Assembly: GCA_018067115.1 (NCBI GenBank)
Contig: JAGPVI010000087.1
Location: forward strand, 1 to 5,006
Length of the DNA stretch: 5,006 nucleotides
Direction of reading: 5' to 3'
From: Bizionia sp.
Lineage (GTDB): Bacteria > Bacteroidota > Bacteroidia > Flavobacteriales > Flavobacteriaceae
Shown: positions 1 to 5,006 of the stretch, piece after piece
How positions within the stretch are numbered: position 1 is the stretch's first letter
Layout: each line of letters begins with the position of its first letter
Translations under genes and position numbers: made by a program
The notes under the pieces: generated by a model
What the model was told of the DNA's origin: nothing
Seen by the model: only the letters and a program-made list of their open reading frames with translations
Databases searched by the model: none

Positions 1-483
1 ATTATTATTAATCAACCTAACAAAAATTGTTCCCATTTGTCCACAAGAATAGTGTTCTCCTGAATAATCTAATACATAATAGCTATCATCATGACCAAAA
101 TAATTCCCTTTTATTATTAAACCATCTTCATTTTGAAGACCGGCTGTCTCAATTACTACATTACCATTAGCATCTGTTATTTTGTATTTTATATATAGCT
201 TATCAATTGTAAGCGGTCTAATTGATGAGTTATAAACGACTTTATAGATTAAAAACTCAATTGCTTCGTTATTAACGGTTCCTTGCCACACACCCAAATA
301 ATCATTAAACAAGTTATTTACATCTTTAAGATAAGCTCCATCTGGAATACCATTTTCGCTATTACTGTTAAGGATATTTAAGTGTTGCTCGATTGGAATC
401 TCTAAGCCTTGATTGTAAGAATTAATTTGAGCTTTACAACTTAATATTAATAAAATTGTAAGTATAAATATTGTGTTTTTCAT
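1..483 (-). CDS. Predicted lipoprotein, DUF6705-like (3' end beyond window)
   Basis: The frame is open from an ATG at 481-483 to the window edge, giving 161 residues with no stop, so the C-terminus is missing. The N-terminus is a short lipoprotein signal: Lys2, a hydrophobic stretch at residues 4-14, then Leu-Ser-Cys with Cys16 as the likely lipidated residue, followed by Lys-Ala-Gln as in many flavobacterial exported proteins. The mature part contains IPDGAYLKDVNN (46-57) and YLGVWQGTVNN (62-72), then alternating polar/hydrophobic stretches suggesting beta strands, and a HYSCGQMGT segment (144-152). This layout resembles the Flavobacteriaceae lipoprotein family I know as DUF6705, from memory and not checked. 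Its function is unknown; membrane-anchored and periplasmic or surface-exposed is inferred. The leader is purine-rich (AAAAAAGAAAAAG just before ATG). It starts 15 bases after the membrane-protein gene, so the two are probably co-transcribed. Confidence 0.75.
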   Translation of the reverse strand, partial: MKNTIFILTILLILSCKAQINSYNQGLEIPIEQHLNILNSNSENGIPDGAYLKDVNNLFNDYLGVWQGTVNNEAIEFLIYKVVYNSSIRPLTIDKLYIKYKITDANGNVVIETAGLQNEDGLIIKGNYFGHDDSYYVLDYSGEHYSCGQMGTIFVRLINNN

Positions 484-498
484 CTTTTTCTTTTTTAA

Positions 499-783
499 TT
501 ATAGATTTCCCGCTCCATATGCTTGACAAATCCATACTGATACAGTAATTAAAACAAAAACAAAAAATATAACACTCTCTTTTATCTTCTTTTTCCTTTT
601 TCTTTTAGTCTTTAACATCAAGTAAAGGTAACAGATTAAAATAATTGGGAACAACAAAAGCCATGTATAACCTAAAATATTTGGTGTATATACAGCACTT
701 TTATAATTAGCAGGTAAAATCAACAATACTAGTGATAATGTAATACTTATAAAATATAATAATTTAATTCTTGATGATATCAT
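499..783 (-). CDS. Small membrane protein of unknown function, three predicted helices
   Basis: This encodes 94 residues and I do not recognise the family. Three hydrophobic segments are visible: about residues 7-24, 38-57 and 71-87. The loop between the second and third is strongly basic (KTKRKRKKKIKE, 58-69). By the positive-inside rule that loop is cytoplasmic, which places the N-terminus in the periplasm and the short QAYGAGNL tail outside as well. There are no enzymatic motifs. The ATG at 781-783 follows an A/T-rich leader and lies 12 bases after the stop of the broken gene at 796-942. The next gene, a lipoprotein, starts 15 bases downstream, so the three look like parts of one transcription unit. 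Base composition is very AT-rich (12 G/C in the 60 bases 541-600), typical of accessory DNA in this group. It may be an uncharacterised orphan protein; a role linked to the lipoprotein is only inferred from adjacency. Confidence 0.6.
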   Translation of the reverse strand: MISSRIKLLYFISITLSLVLLILPANYKSAVYTPNILGYTWLLLFPIILICYLYLMLKTKRKRKKKIKESVIFFVFVLITVSVWICQAYGAGNL

Positions 784-795
784 AATTTTAAATTT

Positions 796-942
796 TTAAT
801 TACAGCCTAATTCACTTATAGGTAATTCCCCATTTAGGATTTTTTGTACTTTATTCCAATCTGGTCTATTTTTTGTTGGCGTTACTATAGTTGAAGAACC
901 GCCATTAAATGGATTGTTTACATAATTATTTAAATTGTTATG
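796..942 (-). pseudogene. 3' remnant of an unidentified gene (N-terminus lost)
   Basis: A minus-strand frame of 48 codons ends in TAA at 796-798 and is bounded upstream by an in-frame TAG at 943-945. It contains no ATG or other convincing start codon. The translation has protein-like composition: an Asn-rich beginning (NNLNNYVNNPFNGG, residues 2-15), a Ser/Thr/Pro linker, then PDWNKVQKILNGELPISEL and a terminal Gly-Cys-Asn. That looks like the structured C-terminal tail of a larger, possibly secreted, protein. The 12-base gap to the membrane-protein gene is operon-like, which supports it being the end of a former first gene of that operon. I do not recognise the parent family. The alternative is chance open frame in AT-rich DNA, but the composition and spacing argue against that. 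Confidence 0.5.
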
Positions 943-943
943 C

Positions 944-956
944 TAATATGATATTA
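944..956. repeat. Short perfect palindrome at the remnant boundary
   Basis: TAATAT and ATATTA (944-949 and 951-956) are perfect inverted arms around a single G at 950. It directly follows GTTATGC (937-943), where the broken reading frame ends. Short AT-only palindromes arise by chance in such DNA. The position exactly at the boundary is what makes it worth recording. Confidence 0.4.
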
Positions 957-1008
957 TCCCGCCAAAACCGCAATCCTTTTTTGTACCATTCATCGAAAAC
1001 TACAACTT

Positions 1009-1059
1009 ATTTGCGCTTTTCATTACGGTAAAAACCGTAATTGGAGTGAAAACGCAAAT
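1009..1059. repeat. Long imperfect inverted repeat (hairpin, ~20 bp in three blocks)
   Basis: Three consecutive arm pairs nest around an AAAA loop (1030-1033). TTACGGT (1023-1029) pairs with ACCGTAA (1034-1040). TTTTCA (1017-1022) pairs with TGAAAA (1047-1052). ATTTGCG (1009-1015) pairs with CGCAAAT (1053-1059). The only interruptions are a single C at 1016 and a six-base bulge TTGGAG at 1041-1046. No T-run follows on either strand, so it is not a standard intrinsic terminator. It could be an operator-like palindrome, a small palindromic repeat element, or a structured RNA. The right end overlaps a second small palindrome, GCAAA/TTTGC (1054-1064). Confidence 0.7.
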
Positions 1060-1068
1060 TTTGCACAC

Positions 1069-1098
1069 AAAAAAAACCACTACTTGCGTAATGGCTTT
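1069..1098 (-). terminator. Intrinsic terminator of the ricT-gldH-PBP1A operon
   Basis: Read on the minus strand, CCATTAC (1094-1088) and GTAGTGG (1083-1077) form a seven-pair stem with one G-U pair around a GCAA tetraloop (1087-1084). Eight T residues follow (1076-1069). The preceding AAAG can extend the stem into the T-run. It lies 25 bases after the stop codon of the penicillin-binding-protein gene, the expected place for the operon's end. On the plus strand the stem would carry a C-A mismatch and the T-rich stretch after it is weak (CTTTCTTGTTTTTA), so the terminator is oriented for minus-strand transcription. Confidence 0.85.
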
Positions 1099-1122
1099 CT
1101 TGTTTTTATACTAAAAAACAAA

Positions 1123-3459
1123 CTATATATCTAATTCATCTGGTAAACCTTCGTCTCCAATAGAACCTTCGTCGTTTCCTTCTGGATTATACTTACTACA
1201 ATCGACCTCGATAGATAGGTTTTCTGGTCTTTCAAATTCACCTTTAGAAATTTCTAAATCTTCATCTTCATAACAACTACGCATAAACATCCCCCAAATA
1301 GGTAACGCCATCGAAGCTCCTTGACCGTAAGTAATAGTTTTAAAGTGTGCTGCTCTGTCTTCTGCACCTACCCAAACACCTGTTACTAAGTTTGGTACCA
1401 TACCCATAAACCAACCATCACTTTGGTTTTGTGTGGTCCCTGTTTTTCCGGCAATAGGGTTTGTAAATTGATACGGATAGCCTGTAATAATTTCTTGATA
1501 CATTTTATTCCATTTTTCGGCACCCTGTGTTCTTAAACGCGTTCCCGATCCTGATGTGGTAACACCTTCCATTAATTTTACAGTTACGTAAGCCGATTCT
1601 GCACTTAACACATCGCGTGTTTCTGGCGTGAACTGAAATAATACTGTTCCATTTTTATCTTCTATACGTTCTATCATTACTGGCTTGGTGTACACGCCCT
1701 TGTTTGCAAAAGCAGCATAGGCACCTACCATTTCATAAACGCTAATATCGGCCGTTCCTAGGCCTATAGATGGGACCGCAGGAATATTAGACTCTATTCC
1801 TAATTTTTTTGCTAAATCGGCAACAGGCTGCGGCCCTACCTTATCCATTAAACGTGCGGTAATAGTATTTATAGAGGCTGCTAAAGCTTGTTGTAACGTT
1901 ACTTCACCTCCATAGCCACCACCAGCATTTTTAGGAGTCCAAGGTAACATATTACCAAATTTCCCTTTTTCGATAGTTATTTGTGAACGCGGTAATTTAT
2001 CGCATGGCGACATATGCAACTGGTCGATTGCCGTGGCATATACAAACGGTTTAAAAGTAGATCCTACTTGGCGTTTTCCTTGCTTAACATGATCGTATTG
2101 AAAATGTCTAAAATCTATACCACCAACCCACGCTTTCACTAAGCCTGTTTGTGGATCCATACTCATCATTCCTGTGTGTAAAAATGATTTATAGTAACGC
2201 ATAGAATCGATAGGTTTCATAATCGTATCGATTTCTCCACCCCACGAAAACACCGTCATTTTTGTCGGTTTTTGAAACGATTCTATAATCTCTTTATCCG
2301 CTATTTTCAAATCGTATTTCATATGTCTCCATCGTTCCGATTGCTTCATCGAGCGGGTCATTAAAGCATCAATTTCATCGTTAGACAAGTCTAAAAACGG
2401 AGCTGTTTTATTTCTATCTGGCGTATTTTGATGAAAAAATTCAGCCTGTAATTTATTCATATGCTTTTGCACAGCTTCTTCAGCATAGGTTTGCATACGC
2501 GAATCTATCGTAGTATAAATTTTTAATCCGTCGTTATATAAATTATATTTCGAGCCGTCTGGCTTTGGGTTTTCTTTAATCCACTCTTTCATGTAGCCGT
2601 CTAGATACCCTCTAAAATAAGTCGCTATACCTTCGCGGTGAGATTCTGGTGTGTAGTTTAAATCTAAGTCGGTTTTTTGTAAAGAGTCTTTAACGGTTTC
2701 TGAGATGTATCCGTATTTTTCCATTTGAGACAACACCACATTCCTTCTGTTTTTTACACCTACCGGATTACGATTTGGCCTTGGGTTATACAGTGCCGAA
2801 TTTTTAAACATCCCCACCAGCATTGCCGATTCTTTAACCGTTAATTGCTTAGGTTCTTTACCAAAATAAATACGTGCTGCCGAACGAATACCGTCGGCAT
2901 TATTATTAAAATCGTAAATATTAAAGTACTGAGCAATAATTTCTTCTTTGGTATATTGGCGCTCTAAACGAATAGCAATAACCCACTCTTTTATTTTCTG
3001 AATAATACGTTCTGCAATATTTGAAGACCCTTCACCGTGAAATAACTGTTTAGCCAATTGTTGCGAAATGGTACTTGCTCCTCCACCAGCTCCCAGCTTT
3101 ACAACAGCACGAACGGTTCCCCAGCCATCAATTCCAGAGTGCCCGTAATAGCGTGCATCTTCGGTAGCGATTAAGGCTTCTACTAAATGCTTAGGAAACT
3201 CCTCGTAACTTACCGGTGTACGGTTATCGTTAAAATAAAATTTACCTAATGTTTTACCATTGCTCGAAATAATTTCTGAAGCTAAATTAGTATTCGGGTT
3301 TTCTAGTTGTGTGTGATCTGGCATTTCGCCAAAAACGCCCCAAGAGGCTAATGAAAACACTAGTACTATGGATAAAACTCCAATTAAAAATAAAATCCAA
3401 AATCCGCGAACATACTTTGCGAAATCTTGAGTTTTTTGGGCTTCTTTTTTCTTTGCCAT
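1123..3459 (-). CDS. mrcA: Class A penicillin-binding protein 1A (transglycosylase/transpeptidase)
   Basis: A full-length 778-residue bifunctional peptidoglycan synthase that polymerises lipid II into glycan strands and cross-links the stem peptides in the periplasm. A basic cytoplasmic N-terminus (MAKKKE) precedes one transmembrane anchor at about residues 18-40. The GT51 domain shows TEDARYYGHSGID with catalytic Glu100, GASTISQQLAKQLF (127-140), a second acidic residue Glu158 in KIKEW, and YFNIYDFNNNADGIRSAA (178-195). The transpeptidase domain carries all three motifs: Ser467-Thr-Phe-Lys470 (nucleophile Ser467), Ser529-Ile-Asn531, and Lys672-Thr-Gly-Thr675. About 110 residues between the domains (roughly 320-430) form the linker. 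The tail after about residue 755 is acidic (8 Asp/Glu in 24 residues) and probably disordered. The ATG at 3457-3459 gives a proper anchor and lies 18 bases after gldH, so the gene is the last of the operon. The symbol follows the general class A naming; pbp1A or ponA would be equivalent. Confidence 0.96.
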   Translation of the reverse strand: MAKKKEAQKTQDFAKYVRGFWILFLIGVLSIVLVFSLASWGVFGEMPDHTQLENPNTNLASEIISSNGKTLGKFYFNDNRTPVSYEEFPKHLVEALIATEDARYYGHSGIDGWGTVRAVVKLGAGGGASTISQQLAKQLFHGEGSSNIAERIIQKIKEWVIAIRLERQYTKEEIIAQYFNIYDFNNNADGIRSAARIYFGKEPKQLTVKESAMLVGMFKNSALYNPRPNRNPVGVKNRRNVVLSQMEKYGYISETVKDSLQKTDLDLNYTPESHREGIATYFRGYLDGYMKEWIKENPKPDGSKYNLYNDGLKIYTTIDSRMQTYAEEAVQKHMNKLQAEFFHQNTPDRNKTAPFLDLSNDEIDALMTRSMKQSERWRHMKYDLKIADKEIIESFQKPTKMTVFSWGGEIDTIMKPIDSMRYYKSFLHTGMMSMDPQTGLVKAWVGGIDFRHFQYDHVKQGKRQVGSTFKPFVYATAIDQLHMSPCDKLPRSQITIEKGKFGNMLPWTPKNAGGGYGGEVTLQQALAASINTITARLMDKVGPQPVADLAKKLGIESNIPAVPSIGLGTADISVYEMVGAYAAFANKGVYTKPVMIERIEDKNGTVLFQFTPETRDVLSAESAYVTVKLMEGVTTSGSGTRLRTQGAEKWNKMYQEIITGYPYQFTNPIAGKTGTTQNQSDGWFMGMVPNLVTGVWVGAEDRAAHFKTITYGQGASMALPIWGMFMRSCYEDEDLEISKGEFERPENLSIEVDCSKYNPEGNDEGSIGDEGLPDELDI

Positions 3460-3477
3460 CTATTGTCTATTACTATA

Positions 3478-3969
3478 TTATTGTTTTACTGAAAGTTTTT
3501 CAACTCTAAACCCAATATCGGTTACACCTTCTAAATCCATAACACCATTAACCTCTCCATTTCTACGCATAGCATGTTGGATGTTTACAGTATACTCGCC
3601 GGCCTCATCGAAAACCACGCCTTCTTTATACCACAATTTATTTTCTTTTACACTACTTACTCCAGTGCCTAAAAGGGTTCCGTCTGGAGCCGCCATTCTA
3701 TACTCTAAAGTATCTTTTACGGCTTTTCCGTTAGGAAAATTCATTTCTACAATAAGATATAAATTATTGAATTTGTAAGCGTTGGTATTACGTAAATTTA
3801 CAAATAGGTTATACGGGTTTATAGAATCTGGTGCCTTAATATTAAAGCTTATCACGTCGTTTTTATTCCACGCTTCTGGCACGGTTTTATACGCATCGAA
3901 AACAGCATTCGAATCGCACGAAAACACACATAAGCTACACAGTATTCCTAACAGTAATCTACTCAGCAT
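3478..3969 (-). CDS. gldH: Gliding motility lipoprotein GldH
   Basis: This encodes a 163-residue lipoprotein matching GldH in length and in the diagnostic start of the mature protein. The signal peptide is hydrophobic from residues 4-16 and ends in Val-Phe-Ser-Cys with lipidated Cys18, followed directly by DSNAVFDAYKTVPEAW (19-34), the conserved GldH signature. The remainder looks like a beta-rich domain with FPNGKAVKDTLEYRMAAPDG (94-113) and a C-terminal GEYTVNIQHAMR segment. In Flavobacterium johnsoniae GldH is a cell-envelope lipoprotein required for gliding; it supports GldJ, and gld mutants of this class lose motility and resist phages. Non-gliding Bacteroidota also keep it, so presence alone does not prove motility. 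The ATG at 3967-3969 follows an A-rich leader (GATAAAACTAAAAA) with no clear Shine-Dalgarno, as usual in this phylum. It sits 19 bases after ricT and 18 bases before the PBP1A gene. Confidence 0.93.
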   Translation of the reverse strand: MLSRLLLGILCSLCVFSCDSNAVFDAYKTVPEAWNKNDVISFNIKAPDSINPYNLFVNLRNTNAYKFNNLYLIVEMNFPNGKAVKDTLEYRMAAPDGTLLGTGVSSVKENKLWYKEGVVFDEAGEYTVNIQHAMRRNGEVNGVMDLEGVTDIGFRVEKLSVKQ

Positions 3970-3988
3970 TTTTTAGTTTTATCTTTGT

Positions 3989-5006
3989 TTAAGCGTTATC
4001 CGGCCCTTTTGTTTCTCCTTTGCCTTGATCACTTTTTGTATTCTCTTTGTTACCACTTGGCTTGCTAGTGGATTTACCAGCCCCTTTATCGGCTGTTTTA
4101 TTAGCGTTTGGATTCTTTGGGCGGTTTTTTGTTGGCCTTTTTGCTGGGCCTTTACTTTCTCCCTTGTCCTGTTTTTTAGTCAGATCTTTATTTTGGTCGC
4201 TTTTTGGCGTAGTATCGTCCGTTTTTGGTCTTGGTTTAGGGCGCTGCTTCGGTCTTGGTTTTGGCTTTGGTTTGTTTTGAGTTTCTGTTTTATCAGCCGC
4301 TTTATTATCTCCCTTAGCTTCCGGTTTATTTCTAGTTTTATTCGGTGCGTTTCTTTTTGTTTTCTCTTGTGTATTATCGTCTTTATTTGCAACCGGTTTT
4401 CTAGTGTCTTTACTTTTTGTATTTCGGCCTTTAGTATTTTTACGTTTTTTTGGTCCTTTTGGACTATCAAAACGTGTTAAACTATCTTGACCCACCACAT
4501 TTCCAAAATCGGTTTTAGTATCTACTTCCACTAAATCTGAAGCATAATCTTCTAAGCATTCCACCTTTTCTTTCTTGCGATTAAGCTCTATTATTTCTCT
4601 AGCTTGATCGGTTGTAATTTTGTGCCAGTTCATCCATTCTCCTTCGTAAGCATACCACATATGCCCTTGAAAAATATCTGTTTTTTGGCATACTGCTGTT
4701 CCTTTTGCGGTGTATAATTTAATATCTGTTTTTGGGAATGCTTTTAAGGCATCTAAATACGAATCGAGCTCGTAATTTAAACAGCATTTAAGTTTACCGC
4801 ACTGCCCAGCAAGTTTTTGTGGGTTTAGTGATAATTGTTGGTAACGTGCTGCCGATGTGCTTACCGATCTAAAATCTGTTAACCATGTCGAGCAACATAA
4901 TTCTCGACCACAAGATCCAATACCTCCTAAACGCGCTGCTTCTTGACGGAAACCGATTTGTTTCATCTCGATTCGCGTTCTAAATTCTTTAGCAAAAAGT
5001 TTTATT
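3989..5006 (-). CDS. ricT: PSP1-domain protein RicT (YaaT), 5' end beyond window
   Basis: The C-terminal 338 residues of a PSP1/RicT protein. An ATG exists at 4964-4966, but the frame continues open upstream to the edge (KEFRTRIE precedes it) and the PSP1 core is already under way, so the true start lies outside. Conserved family cysteines are present: GSCGRELCCSTWL (17-29, counted from Met at 4966) and AGQCGKLKCCLNYE (53-66). In Bacillus subtilis RicT forms the RicA-RicF-RicT complex, carries Fe-S clusters through such cysteines, and assists RNase Y in mRNA maturation. Its role in Bacteroidota is less clear. From about residue 168 to the end the protein is a low-complexity, cysteine-free tail rich in Lys, Pro, Asn and Thr, including alternating KPKPKPRPK (232-240). 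The tail is probably disordered and possibly RNA-binding (inference). It is the first visible gene of the ricT-gldH-PBP1A operon; the operon promoter is not in the window. Confidence 0.9.
   Translation of the reverse strand, partial: IKLFAKEFRTRIEMKQIGFRQEAARLGGIGSCGRELCCSTWLTDFRSVSTSAARYQQLSLNPQKLAGQCGKLKCCLNYELDSYLDALKAFPKTDIKLYTAKGTAVCQKTDIFQGHMWYAYEGEWMNWHKITTDQAREIIELNRKKEKVECLEDYASDLVEVDTKTDFGNVVGQDSLTRFDSPKGPKKRKNTKGRNTKSKDTRKPVANKDDNTQEKTKRNAPNKTRNKPEAKGDNKAADKTETQNKPKPKPRPKQRPKPRPKTDDTTPKSDQNKDLTKKQDKGESKGPAKRPTKNRPKNPNANKTADKGAGKSTSKPSGNKENTKSDQGKGETKGPDNA

Larger units (their letters stand above)
943..1068. other. Non-coding block between broken gene and operon terminator
   Basis: These 126 bases lie between the gene remnant and the terminator of the penicillin-binding-protein operon. 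They hold the palindrome at 944-956 and the long hairpin at 1009-1059. Short open stretches exist in the minus frames: a 16-codon ATG frame at 943-993, and a startless 22-codon stretch at 941-1006 ending in TAA at 938-940. Neither is convincing as a gene. A poor match to the Bacteroidota -7 box (TAGTTTTC against TAnnTTTG, on the minus strand at about 998-1005) has no TTG at the right distance, so I do not call a promoter. The block may be an intergenic repeat or the scar of a rearrangement. Confidence 0.45.

Noticed and set aside
1..10. ATT triplet run at the left edge as a microsatellite
   Set aside because: Only three full units, encoding three Asn codons of the open lipoprotein frame.
943..993. 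16-codon ATG frame on the minus strand as a small peptide gene
   Set aside because: It is too short to judge, has no clear ribosome-binding context, and overlaps the palindrome; other frames here are equally open.
991..1008. Bacteroidota-type promoter (-7 TAnnTTTG) for the left operon
   Set aside because: The best match, TAGTTTTC, misses the last base and has no TTG about 17-19 bases upstream.
937..1059. Integron attC site (GTTATGC next to palindromic DNA, GCATAACA on the minus strand)
   Set aside because: The core deviates from RYYYAAC/GTTRRRY and no properly spaced partner site is present; no integrase is in the window.
3309..3976. Three plus-strand frames of 64-66 codons opposite gldH and the start of the PBP1A gene
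   Set aside because: They are antisense to well-supported genes, have no recognisable motifs, and have no room for their own signals.
4180..4470. Minus-strand 96-codon frame inside ricT in another frame
   Set aside because: It overlaps the intact ricT frame, and its basic composition follows from the A-rich low-complexity tail. There is no sign of a frameshift in ricT.
4025..4480. Plus-strand open frame of 151 codons, hydrophobic and Phe/Trp-rich
   Set aside because: It lies antisense to the Lys/Pro/Asn-rich tail of ricT; Lys-rich codons read backwards give Phe/Leu/Ser, so the apparent membrane protein is a compositional shadow.

Overview
The window looks like chromosomal DNA of a marine or free-living Flavobacteriaceae species (phylum Bacteroidota). 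The evidence is a gliding-motility lipoprotein GldH next to a PSP1/RicT protein and a class A penicillin-binding protein, A-rich leaders without clear Shine-Dalgarno sites, moderate to low GC, and a small flavobacterial-type lipoprotein ending its signal peptide in Cys-Lys-Ala-Gln. Every gene I can support is on the minus strand, so the window reads biologically from right (5006) to left (1).

Right block (5006 to about 1069): a compact core operon. It starts with ricT, whose 5' end lies beyond the window edge. After 19 bases comes gldH, and after 18 more bases a full-length bifunctional penicillin-binding protein 1A (GT51 transglycosylase plus transpeptidase with all catalytic motifs). A strong intrinsic terminator at 1069-1098 closes the operon. 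The cargo combines an Fe-S RNA-processing factor homologue, an outer-membrane motility/secretion lipoprotein and a cell-wall polymerase. The shared theme is probably conserved gene order rather than a single pathway.

Middle (about 943-1068): non-coding DNA with a long imperfect hairpin (1009-1059) and a short palindrome (944-956). Neither is explained by the genes or by the terminator. The palindrome abuts a broken gene.

Left block (1-942): a visibly more AT-rich accessory segment (sampled 60-base lines are about 20-30% G+C, against about 43-45% in the sampled penicillin-binding-protein lines). It holds the 3' end of a gene whose 5' part is gone (796-942). Then, at operon-like spacings of 12 and 15 bases, come a 94-residue three-helix membrane protein of unknown function and a secreted lipoprotein resembling the flavobacterial DUF6705 family, which runs off the left edge. 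The most plausible reading is a variable locus parked downstream of the conserved operon, with a rearrangement breakpoint near 943. I see no CRISPR array, RNA gene, transposase or recognisable defence system.
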